Assembly (NCBI RefSeq): GCF_036227265.1
Contig: NZ_CP109446.1
Location: 3,667,001 to 3,731,000 of the forward strand
Origin: Streptomyces sp. NBC_01476
Lineage (GTDB): Bacteria; Actinomycetota; Actinomycetes; Streptomycetales; Streptomycetaceae
Length of the DNA: 64,000 bases
Direction: 5' to 3'
The translations under genes and the position numbers were made by a program. Below are positions 43,578-51,568 of the stretch, in pieces. Numbering within the stretch: position 1 is the stretch's first letter; each line of letters opens with the position of its first letter. Under the pieces are notes generated by a model that saw nothing but the letters and a program-made list of their open reading frames with translations, searched no databases and was not told the DNA's origin.

Positions 43578-45404
43578 ATGCCGCACCCCGACCGCCTCCC
43601 CGGCACGCCCGAGTTCCGCATCAAGCTTCCCAAAGACGGTGGGGAGGCGCGCGGACATCTGCTCACTGAGTTCGGCGGCAACGGCACGCACAAGTTCCTC
43701 CTGCGCGAGGGTTCGACGGTGGCCGCCGAGGCGTGGCCCGGGCTCAGTGACCACGCACGTCGGACCCGCGCGGATCTGCGCGCGAGCGGCGGGCTCGCCG
43801 ACGCGCCGGCCGATCCCGACCGGCAAGAAGCACCACGGCGCTGGGTGGCGGCCCAGGACATCGAGTGCAACTCCTCCTCGGCCGCCGCCGCGCTCGTGTA
43901 CGGCTACGACGCGTCCGGCCCGGAGTCCTGGCGGACCGCCGAGGGCCATCCGCTCGCCGACTATCTGTCCACCGGCTGGCGCCCCCCGCGCAAAGCGTGG
44001 CTGGTGCGCGGCTCGAATGTCTCCGGGCACAACCTGGTGCGGCAGTCGTGGCTGAAAGAGGGGTTCGTCTCGCTCGCGGGCGCGCACCTGCCGCCTCTGG
44101 AGGAGTCCGATCCGACGAAGAGCGCGCTGCGCCGCTACGTAGAGGAGGGATACGAGGGGGCGGCCTCGTACAACCAGAAGCAGAGCCTCGTCGATGATCT
44201 GCACGCATTCCTGACGCAGATGCGCATGGGCGACACAGTGGCCACCATCGGCGACGGCCGGCTGCACATCGGGCGAATCACCGGGGAGGCCCTCCAGACC
44301 TCGTCGCCAGGCGGGCTGTCCAATCTGCGAAGGACCGTCGACTGGCTGCCGAAGAACCATGCCTATGAAGAGCTGCAGGAGGAGGTGCAGCAGAAGCTGT
44401 CCGTTCAGCATGACGTCGTCGACCTGACCGGCGTCCTGGACGCGCTGGGCGCGCTCACCGGGCACTTGGAGCGCACGGACCCGGCAGCAGCCGACGCCAG
44501 CGGTGAGTACCCCGCCGTCGAAGGGCCGACGCAGCGGGAGCTGTCACTGCCGGACACCACCGGGGCACTTGCCGCAGACCTCCTCGTCCACGACAGTTCC
44601 TGGCTGGAGGAGCTGCGTGAACTGCTGCTCGATGAAAGGCAGTTGGTCTTCTACGGCCCTCCGGGCACGGGCAAGACGTATCTGGCGATGAAGCTGGCCG
44701 AGTACTTCGGCGGCGGCCCGGAACAGGTCAAGATCGTGCAGTTCCACCCTTCGTACGCCTATGAGGACTTCTTCGAAGGGTTCCGGCCGGTGGAGGATCC
44801 CGAGACGCGAGAGGTTGCCTTCCGGCTGACGGCCGGCCCGCTTCGGGAACTCGCCGATCTCGCCTCCCTCGAGGGCAACCGACACCTCCCGCACTTCCTG
44901 ATCATCGACGAGATCAACCGCGCCAATCTGGCGAAGGTCTTCGGTGAGCTGTACTTCCTCCTGGAGTACCGGACGAGGTCCGTCCGCCTCACCTACTCAG
45001 GAGACGACTTCGCGCTGCCGCCGAATCTGTTCGTGATCGGGACAATGAACACCGCCGACCGATCGATCGCCCTGGTCGACGCGGCGATGCGGCGCCGGTT
45101 CGCGTTCGTCGAGCTGTCCCCGCGCACCGAGCCGACCGCCGGGCTGCTCGCTCGCTGGCTGAAGCGCGAAGGCAGGGATCCGGAGCCCGCCCACCTCCTC
45201 GATGCCCTCAATGCCCGCATCGACGACGCCGACTTCGCCATCGGTCCCTCGTACTTGATGAAGCCAGGCGTGTACCGCGACGGCGGCCTCGAACGGACCT
45301 GGCGCACGAAGATTCTGCCGCTGCTCGAGGAGCACCACTACGGCGAGGGGCTCGATGTCACCGCCCGCTATGGCCTCGACTCGCTGCGCGAGCAGCGCCC
45401 GTGA
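43578..45404 (+). CDS. mcrB: McrB-like GTPase with DUF4357 and EVE-like N-domains
   Basis: McrB subunits bind modified DNA and use GTP to drive the McrC nuclease. This 608-residue protein starts with a DUF4357/RAMA-like domain (~10-120; F-L-L-R-E-G-S-T-V, N-S-S-S-A-A-A-A-L-V-Y-G, E-S-W-R). A PUA/EVE-like segment follows (~135-240; K-A-W-L-V-R-G-S, G-D-T-V-A-T-I-G-D-G-R-L-H-I-G-R-I-T-G), then the AAA+ motor: GPPGTGKTYLA (~360), F-L-I-I-D-E-I-N-R-A-N (~440) and I-G-T-M-N-T-A-D-R-S (~487), the McrB-type signature. The two N-domains probably recognise modified bases. The start follows AGAAGG, and the stop overlaps McrC by four bases. Confidence 0.88.
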   Translation: MPHPDRLPGTPEFRIKLPKDGGEARGHLLTEFGGNGTHKFLLREGSTVAAEAWPGLSDHARRTRADLRASGGLADAPADPDRQEAPRRWVAAQDIECNSSSAAAALVYGYDASGPESWRTAEGHPLADYLSTGWRPPRKAWLVRGSNVSGHNLVRQSWLKEGFVSLAGAHLPPLEESDPTKSALRRYVEEGYEGAASYNQKQSLVDDLHAFLTQMRMGDTVATIGDGRLHIGRITGEALQTSSPGGLSNLRRTVDWLPKNHAYEELQEEVQQKLSVQHDVVDLTGVLDALGALTGHLERTDPAAADASGEYPAVEGPTQRELSLPDTTGALAADLLVHDSSWLEELRELLLDERQLVFYGPPGTGKTYLAMKLAEYFGGGPEQVKIVQFHPSYAYEDFFEGFRPVEDPETREVAFRLTAGPLRELADLASLEGNRHLPHFLIIDEINRANLAKVFGELYFLLEYRTRSVRLTYSGDDFALPPNLFVIGTMNTADRSIALVDAAMRRRFAFVELSPRTEPTAGLLARWLKREGRDPEPAHLLDALNARIDDADFAIGPSYLMKPGVYRDGGLERTWRTKILPLLEEHHYGEGLDVTARYGLDSLREQRP

Positions 45405-46648
45405 CTGTGATGGAGGTGACGCTGCGCGAGTACGGGCCCGAAGTCTCCGTCCCACTCGGCTCCGAGGCCGGGCGGGCCCTCGCCGCCTCCGGGATCCTGC
45501 AAAGTGCGACCCCGGATTCGGGTCGAGACGGGCACTGGCTACTGCGGGCGGGTAGCCGGGTCGGCGCCGTGCGCACCCCCGATGGTTCGGTGGTACGGAT
45601 CACGCCCAAGACCCCCGTCGGCCGGCTGTTCTTCCTCCTCGGGTTCAGCCTCGCCCCGGCACGCGCGTGGCGCGACGGCCGGGAGGGCACCGTCGACATC
45701 GGCACGTACGACGATGTCGTCCCCGCACTCGCGCACGCCGTCGAGCGGCAGATCGATGCCGCGCTCCGGCAGGGGGTCCTCCAGGGCTACCGCGAGGTGG
45801 AGGAATCCGCGCTGGTCGTGCGCGGGCGGCTGCGCGAGGCCGAGCAGATCCGGCAGCACTTCGGCCGAACACCGCCCGTGGAGATCGCCTACGACGCGTA
45901 CACCGCCGACACCGCCGAGAACCGCATCCTGCGTGCCGCCGCCGAACGGTTGCTGCGGCTGCCGGGGGTTCCCGGCCCCGTCCGACGGCGCCTCGCCCAC
46001 CAGCGCGTACGTCTCGCAGACGCGCTGCCACTGGTACGAGGGCAGGAGCTGCCGCGTTGGCGGCCGTCGCGCCTGAACTCCCGCTATCAGCCCGCACTGC
46101 GGCTCGCCGAGGCCGTCCTGCACGGCACTTCACCAGAACACCGGCCAACCGGGTCCGAACCACTCACCATCGACGGCTTCCTGCTCGACATGAACAAGCT
46201 GTTCGAGGACTTCGTCACGGTCGCCCTGCGTGAGGCCCTTCGGGAGCACGGCCTGACCGCGAACCTCCAGGACCTCCACCACCTCGACACCGCGGGTCTC
46301 GTACGGGTGCGCCCCGATCTCGTCGTCCGCACCGGCGATGGCCGCACTCCGCTTGCCGTCGTCGACGCCAAGTACAAGGTCGAGAAGGCCGATGGACTCC
46401 TCAACGCCGATCTGTACCAGGCGCTCGCGTACGCCACCGTGCTCGGTCTGCACGAGGCGCACCTGGTGTACGCGGCCGGGCGACAGCCCGAGCGCTTCCA
46501 CGAGGTGCGCGGAACGACGGCAGGGCCGGACGGACGGGGAGTGCGGCTGTACCAGCACAGCCTCGATCTCTCCCGCGAACCCCGACAGCTCCTGTCGGCA
46601 CTCCGGGAGATCGCCGGACAGCTGGCCGCAGCCACCCCACATCCGTGA
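45401..46648 (+). CDS. mcrC: McrC-like PDDEXK nuclease
   Basis: McrC is the nuclease partner of McrB. The 415-residue protein has an N-terminal beta-rich region, a central helical section (E-N-R-I-L-R-A-A-A-E-R-L-L-R-L) typical of McrC, and the catalytic PDDEXK core near the C-terminus: V-R-P-D-L-V-V (~304) and V-V-D-A-K-Y-K-V (~321), giving D...D-x-K. The GTG start overlaps the McrB stop (GTGA), so the pair is translationally coupled. Confidence 0.88.
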   Translation: MTVMEVTLREYGPEVSVPLGSEAGRALAASGILQSATPDSGRDGHWLLRAGSRVGAVRTPDGSVVRITPKTPVGRLFFLLGFSLAPARAWRDGREGTVDIGTYDDVVPALAHAVERQIDAALRQGVLQGYREVEESALVVRGRLREAEQIRQHFGRTPPVEIAYDAYTADTAENRILRAAAERLLRLPGVPGPVRRRLAHQRVRLADALPLVRGQELPRWRPSRLNSRYQPALRLAEAVLHGTSPEHRPTGSEPLTIDGFLLDMNKLFEDFVTVALREALREHGLTANLQDLHHLDTAGLVRVRPDLVVRTGDGRTPLAVVDAKYKVEKADGLLNADLYQALAYATVLGLHEAHLVYAAGRQPERFHEVRGTTAGPDGRGVRLYQHSLDLSREPRQLLSALREIAGQLAAATPHP

Positions 46649-46684
46649 TGATGAAACACCGTCAGGCAGAAAGGGAGGGACCTT

Positions 46685-48820
46685 ATGCCCCGGCTCGCCT
46701 TCGCCCAGAGTTTCTGGGACGGCTACGACACCCTGGACAAGCCCATCCGAGCCGGAGTGCGCAAGGCCATGGCGAAATTCCAGGCCATGAGCGTCGCCGA
46801 ACTCAACGCGGACAAGGGCCTGCACCTGGAGTCCGTGGAGAACGCCCGTGACCCGCGCATGCGCACCATTCGGATCACCGGCTTCTGGCGGGGCATCGTC
46901 CTCGCCCCCGACGACGGCAGCGACATGTTCCTCCTGGTCAATGTCCTGCCGCACGACGACGCCTATACGTGGGCGGCGAAGCGTCTGTACAGCGCGAACT
47001 CCGCGACCCGCGCCCTGGAGGTACGCAACGCCGTCGCCCTGGACGAGCTGACGCCGTTGTACGAGACGGCCGCACGCACGGCTCCGCGGCTGCTGTTCGC
47101 GAGCATCTCCGACGGCACGCTGCGCGAACTCGGCGTCGATGTGCAAGTGCTGCGGGCCGCGCGCTCGCTGGTGGACAAGGCCCAACTGGAGGCGTTCTCC
47201 CTGCTCCTGCCAGAGGATCAGCTGGAGGTGCTGCAGTACCTGGCCGAGGGGTTCAGCCCGGAAGAGGTCTACCGGGACGTGGTGGCCGTCCGTCGGCCTG
47301 CCGATGCGCCCGCCGAACCGGTCGAGGATCTGGCCACGGTGATCGCCAACACTCCGGCACGCATCCGCCTGGTCACCGGGCCGCAGGAGCTGGAGGAGAT
47401 CCTGGAGAAGCCGTTCGATGCTTGGCGGGTTTTCCTCCACCCCTCCCAACGGCGCGTCGCCTACCGCACCTCGTACGGGGGTCCTGTCCAGGTCACCGGC
47501 GGGCCCGGGACAGGCAAGACAGTGGCTGCCCTGCATCGGGTCAAGCACCTGCTCGGCCGTTCCGAGGACGGCCGCATCCTGCTCACCACGTACACGAACG
47601 CGCTGGCCGCAGGGCTGCGTGACCTGCTTCACCTACTCCTCGAACAGGACGAGAAGCTTCTGGCCCGAGTCGATGTGACGACGGTTGACGCCTATGCGAA
47701 CGGCATCGTGCGCGCCAAGTCGGCGGCTACGCCCAGACCTGTCGGGGACCGGGAACAGCTGCAGTTGTGGGAAAAGGCCGTCAAGCAGCTCGATCTGCCC
47801 TTCACCGCCCGGTTCCTGGCCCAGGAGTACCGGCACATCGTTCTTGGCCAGAACCTCCGCAGTCTCGATACCTACCTCGGCGCAAGCCGCCGAGGCCGTG
47901 GAACCGGTCTCGGTCCCACACGCCGCCAAGAGGTGTGGAACGGCGTGGAGCGGTTCGAACAGTTCCTGCGCGACCGCGGGGAGACAACACACCTCCGGAT
48001 CTGCGCCCATGCGGCGGAACTCCTCATCAATGAGCAGGCTCCGTACACCCATGTTGTTGTCGACGAGGCCCAGGACCTGCACCCCGCGCAGTGGCGTGTG
48101 CTGCGGGCCGCCGTGTCCCGCGGCCCGGACGACCTGTTCGTCACCGGCGATCCACACCAGCGGATCTACGACTCACGGGTCTCCCTCGGCTCGCTGGGCA
48201 TCACCACGGCCGGCCGCAGCTTCCGGCTGCGCGTCAACTACCGCTCGACCGAAGAAATCCTCGCCTGGTCGGCGCGACTCCTCGCGCCCGTCACCGTCGA
48301 CACACTCGACGGCGAGGGAACGGACTCGCTGGCGGGGTACCGCTCCCTCCTGCACGGGCGCCGTCCACAGGCGCAGGGATACGCGACCCGGCGGGAGGAG
48401 ATCGAGTCCCTGGTGGACCGAATCCGAGCGTTGCTCGCCGAAGGCCTCGCACCGCGCGAGATCGGCGTGTGCGCACGCTTCAACCTTTCCCTGGACGCGG
48501 CCGAGGAGAAACTGAAGGCCGCCGGTATCCCGGTGCTAAGGGTCAAGGGGCAGGTCACGCAGAGTACCGAGGGGGTACGTCTGGCAACGATGCACGCGAT
48601 GAAGGGGCTGGAGTTCCGTGCTGTGTCCGTCCTCAGTGTCGACGAGGGCACAGTCCCGTTCGCCCGTGGGATCACCCCACGCGAGGCGGAACCGGTGCAG
48701 CATGACGCCGACCTGCTCCGGGAACGCTGCCTGCTCTTCGTCGCATGCACTCGCGCTCGCGAAGCGCTGAGTGTGACGTGGAGCGGAACCCCGAGCCCGT
48801 TCCTGCCACGCCTTGCCTGA
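46685..48820 (+). CDS. UvrD-like helicase with RelE-like N-terminal domain
   Basis: This 711-residue SF1A helicase follows McrC by 36 bases behind AGGGAGGGA. The N-terminal ~120 residues (R-D-P-R-M-R-T-I-R-I-T-G-F-W-R-G-I-V-L, H-D-D-A-Y-T-W-A) resemble a RelE/YafQ-type toxin fold often found before such helicases. The helicase has G-G-P-G-T-G-K-T-V-A-A-L-H-R (~272), V-V-V-D-E-A-Q-D-L-H (~457), R-V-N-Y-R-S-T-E-E-I, T-M-H-A-M-K-G-L-E-F and V-A-C-T-R-A-R-E-A-L. No nuclease domain is seen. The operon position suggests it assists McrBC, but it is not part of the classical system. Confidence 0.85.
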   Translation: MPRLAFAQSFWDGYDTLDKPIRAGVRKAMAKFQAMSVAELNADKGLHLESVENARDPRMRTIRITGFWRGIVLAPDDGSDMFLLVNVLPHDDAYTWAAKRLYSANSATRALEVRNAVALDELTPLYETAARTAPRLLFASISDGTLRELGVDVQVLRAARSLVDKAQLEAFSLLLPEDQLEVLQYLAEGFSPEEVYRDVVAVRRPADAPAEPVEDLATVIANTPARIRLVTGPQELEEILEKPFDAWRVFLHPSQRRVAYRTSYGGPVQVTGGPGTGKTVAALHRVKHLLGRSEDGRILLTTYTNALAAGLRDLLHLLLEQDEKLLARVDVTTVDAYANGIVRAKSAATPRPVGDREQLQLWEKAVKQLDLPFTARFLAQEYRHIVLGQNLRSLDTYLGASRRGRGTGLGPTRRQEVWNGVERFEQFLRDRGETTHLRICAHAAELLINEQAPYTHVVVDEAQDLHPAQWRVLRAAVSRGPDDLFVTGDPHQRIYDSRVSLGSLGITTAGRSFRLRVNYRSTEEILAWSARLLAPVTVDTLDGEGTDSLAGYRSLLHGRRPQAQGYATRREEIESLVDRIRALLAEGLAPREIGVCARFNLSLDAAEEKLKAAGIPVLRVKGQVTQSTEGVRLATMHAMKGLEFRAVSVLSVDEGTVPFARGITPREAEPVQHDADLLRERCLLFVACTRAREALSVTWSGTPSPFLPRLA

Positions 48821-48840
48821 ACAACCGCCGGGTGCGGACC

Positions 48841-48871
48841 TGTGCGGGCGCCCACCGGGGCGTCCCGCACA
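48841..48871. terminator. bidirectional hairpin between convergent genes
   Basis: TGTGCGGG-CGCCC and GGGCG-T-CCCGCACA pair over 13 bp with a one-base bulge and a short loop. It lies between the stops of the UvrD-like gene and the N6-methylase gene, which converge with a 55-base gap. Confidence 0.65.
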
Positions 48872-48875
48872 ATCC

Positions 48876-50528
48876 TCATTCCTCGGGCGCCAGGCCGCCC
48901 GAGGCGAGGCCGTCACGGGCGACGTCGGCGAGTCGCCGGCTCAGCTCGTCTACCTTGCGCGTTCCTTCCTCGAACGCAGACAGGGCCCGGAAGACCGAGC
49001 CGTACCTACGCTGCTCGTCAATGCCCATACGGGGGATCCGTGCACCCTTACCGTCAAAACGGTAGGTCCCACTGGCACTTGTGGACCGGCGAGCATTGGC
49101 CGAGCTCCGCAGAAATCCTTGCAAAAAGTCCGTGTCGAGTTGCTCACTGGCCGAGACAGGTTCCGAGCCCTCGTACGCGACAAATCCGGCACGAGCGAGA
49201 TCCGCAACGCTGGTAGTGGCGCCGTCCAGTGAGCCCGCTCCGCTGGCCGGCGCAAGCTCGGGCAGAATGGCAGCAAGGCGGCGGAGTTCGTCCCCCAGCT
49301 CCTTGCGCAGGGCAGCGTATTCACCGGGATAGTCGCGGTGCCGGGCCCGAAGATGGCTGCCAGGCGTCAGGTCGACGATGTCGTCGAGGAGCTCGATCAA
49401 CGGCACGTCCGCGACCTGATCGGGACGGGGTTCCAGGCTCCCATCCGGGCTGTTGCCGGTCAGGTCAACCATGCGCACGGTGTGGTTGGTATCCGTACCT
49501 CCGTTGTTCCCGGGACGCCGGAGACACCAAAGGTGGACGGGCAGCGCATGAGATGTCGCCGTCCCTGGTGGCAGAGCGACCACTTGGCGGACGACGCCCC
49601 GCCGCACGAGTTCCGCTCGAATGCGTCGGCCTGCCTTGCGGTAAGCAACTGAAGCCGGCATGACCATGAGGACTTGACCGCCGGGCTCGGTGTGCGCGTA
49701 GGCGTGCTGGAGCCACGCGAGTTCCCCCTCGGCCTTGGACGGAGTACCGAGTTCCCAGCGAGAGTCGAGCAACAGCTCCTCTCGTCCCCACTCGGTCACG
49801 CCGACGGGGGGGTCGCAGACGACTAGATCCGCCTTCAGATCCGGCCATTTGTCCGCGCGCAGGGAATCACCTGCCGCAACGCGCACACCTGATCGCCCCA
49901 TGATTCCGGCGCGGTGCTGCGCGAAGCGGACGCTGTCAGCATCCATGTCCTGGCCGCGGCAACTCCCCACCTCGGAGGCGACGGAAAGGAGCAGCACCCC
50001 GATTCCGCAGGCGGGATCGAAAACCGTGGCATCGGCCGACAGTTCGGGAGCGAAGTGACACACAGCACGCACCACGCGCTCGGAGGTAACCTGGTCCGAT
50101 CCCGCGCGCCGAGCGGAGTCCATGAACCGTTCGGTCAGGCCGTTCACAAGGTCGACGGGTGCCTCGGTCTGCGTGAGCCCCTGCAATCGGCTGGCAACGT
50201 CATCCGGCAGTCCCGGCCGATGCTCCCCGGCCAGCACGCCGGCCACCTCTGCCAGGCCCACGATCATCTGTTCCCCGTAAGCAGCCCGCATGGCCTGCCA
50301 CAACTCGACCTCGGGTGATACTTCCTGGCCTTTGCGCTGCTTGTCCAGCCACCCTTGGACCTCGGCGAGCGCGTAAAGCGGACTGTTCGCAGCACCTCCC
50401 GCCGGCGCGGGGAAGTCGTCGTAGCGCCGGCGCCAATTGGAGACAGCAGCCCGAGTGACTCCGGCCAGCCGAGCGATCTCGGAACCGGTGACAAGAGGGC
50501 CGGCCGGGGAAGCAACCTTGTCCGTCAT
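48876..50528 (-). CDS. HTH-containing N6-adenine DNA methylase (HsdM-like, solitary)
   Basis: This 550-residue protein starts with a MerR/HTH_17-like helix-turn-helix (GSEIARLAGVTRAAVSNWRR, ~15-34). It continues with an N6-adenine methylase core: motif I V-F-D-P-A-C-G-I-G-V-L-L-L and, at motif IV, V-V-C-D-P-P-V-G. The C-terminal ~130 residues look like a type I specificity-subunit helix (R-A-L-S-A-F-E-E-G-T-R-K-V-D-E-L). Motif IV normally ends in an aromatic residue (P-P-Y/F/W); valine here may impair catalysis. No HsdR or HsdS gene is adjacent. The ATG at 50528 is chosen; a TTG at 50552 is possible. Confidence 0.78.
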   Translation of the reverse strand: MTDKVASPAGPLVTGSEIARLAGVTRAAVSNWRRRYDDFPAPAGGAANSPLYALAEVQGWLDKQRKGQEVSPEVELWQAMRAAYGEQMIVGLAEVAGVLAGEHRPGLPDDVASRLQGLTQTEAPVDLVNGLTERFMDSARRAGSDQVTSERVVRAVCHFAPELSADATVFDPACGIGVLLLSVASEVGSCRGQDMDADSVRFAQHRAGIMGRSGVRVAAGDSLRADKWPDLKADLVVCDPPVGVTEWGREELLLDSRWELGTPSKAEGELAWLQHAYAHTEPGGQVLMVMPASVAYRKAGRRIRAELVRRGVVRQVVALPPGTATSHALPVHLWCLRRPGNNGGTDTNHTVRMVDLTGNSPDGSLEPRPDQVADVPLIELLDDIVDLTPGSHLRARHRDYPGEYAALRKELGDELRRLAAILPELAPASGAGSLDGATTSVADLARAGFVAYEGSEPVSASEQLDTDFLQGFLRSSANARRSTSASGTYRFDGKGARIPRMGIDEQRRYGSVFRALSAFEEGTRKVDELSRRLADVARDGLASGGLAPEE

Positions 50529-50813
50529 GCTCCCAGCGTACACGGACTGCAACCATCATTCGAGAATGGGATACGTTGACAGAATACACACGCTCTGCCA
50601 TGTCACGTGCTCCCAGGGCAGCCCGAATCGTAGCCAGTCGGCCTGCCGACGGATCGGTAGGTGGGTCCAGTTCGCCGCTCCAGCCCGCGGCGCACGGAGG
50701 ACGGAATGGCACCACGTACGGGGCTAGCCACGGGCAGAGAGCCAGACAGGAAAGCCGTGACTCGCAGCTGACCCTGGGCATTCAGCGGCATTTGGCTATC
50801 TGACGCCCGGTAG

Positions 50814-50888
50814 CAGAAAGGTGCCGCTGACCTGCAAGGATGCGAATGTCTAGATCGTATCTGCTACAGAAGTCAGGGCACCTTTCTG
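50814..50888. repeat. inverted repeat bordering IS1380 remnant
   Basis: CAGAAAGGTGCC (50814-50825) is repeated inverted as GGCACCTTTCTG (50877-50888), with a further CTGAC match inside and 51 bases between the arms. The right arm abuts the transposase start codon of the IS1380-type fragment. It may be an IS-end junction or a hairpin. Confidence 0.6.
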
Positions 50889-51118
50889 GTGAGCGAGCGT
50901 ACAGGGTGGGATCGCCGGCTGTCCGTGCGGGCCGATGGCAAAGGGCTGATCGGGCATGCCGGGGCGGTGCTGCTGCGCGTGCGCACGGACCGTACGGGGC
51001 TGACCGGTGCGCCGGCGAAGGTGCTGCCGACTGGAACGGGCAACGGCTGTCGGGACCGCCTTTCTGGCCGACTGCACCCGCTGACACCCGCTTCTCAGCG
51101 GACCGGCGGCGGCGCTAC
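50889..51118 (+). mobile_element. IS1380-family transposase N-terminal remnant
   Basis: From the GTG at 50889 the frame reads V-S-E-R-T-G-W-D-R-R-L-S-V-R-A-D-G-K and G-H-A-G-A-V-L-L-R-V-R-T-D-R-T-G-L-T, which is the opening of IS1380-type transposases. It then continues A-P-A-K-V-L-P-T-G-T-G-N-G before losing the family pattern. About 60 of roughly 450 codons remain, so it is inactive. Confidence 0.55.
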
Positions 51119-51147
51119 TGTCCTTGCGGCGTGCTAGGCATGACCTC

Positions 51148-51555
51148 ATGCACTCTGCGGCACCCCTGCCCCACGTGGATCTCACGGATGCACAGTGGCG
51201 ACTCCTCGCGCGACTGGCGTCGGGGTCTCTCCCCGACTGCAGCGACCGACACACCTTCGCCCGGGCGTTGGCCCCGGACGATCTCGATGCGGATCAGGCC
51301 CGGGAGGACCTGCCGACCCTCCGGTGGATGAAGCTGATCGAGCTGACAGACGGTTCACTCGTGCTCACCGATTTGGGCGCCGCGGTTTATTTCCGGGCTC
51401 TGTACGAGTCCTCGCAGGAGAGACTGGGCGAGGTCGCCCGACTGGCCGAGATACGGGAGACGGCAGCTCCCCGGTTTGCACGTGCGGTTCGGCGGCTGGC
51501 GGACGGCTCCTGCTCGTTGCCGGAGGCGCTGGCCGGCATGGACGAAGCCCCGTGA
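51148..51555 (+). CDS. winged-helix-like hypothetical protein
   Basis: The 135-residue protein has D-L-T-D-A-Q-W-R-L-L-A-R-L, then R-W-M-K-L-I-E-L-T-D-G-S-L-V-L-T-D-L-G-A-A-V-Y, the wing and last helix of a winged-helix fold as in MarR-like or phage-type regulators. The C-terminus is a coiled helix. Start choice is uncertain (ATG 51148; GTG 51124 in frame). It converges on the nuclease-methylase gene. Function unknown; it may be a DNA-binding accessory. Confidence 0.5.
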   Translation: MHSAAPLPHVDLTDAQWRLLARLASGSLPDCSDRHTFARALAPDDLDADQAREDLPTLRWMKLIELTDGSLVLTDLGAAVYFRALYESSQERLGEVARLAEIRETAAPRFARAVRRLADGSCSLPEALAGMDEAP

Positions 51556-51568
51556 TATTCGGAAGGGC

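Noticed and set aside
50575-50580. GTTGAC half-site upstream of the N6-methylase
   Set aside because: No matching right arm follows (AGAATACAC), so it is not counted with the dyad family.
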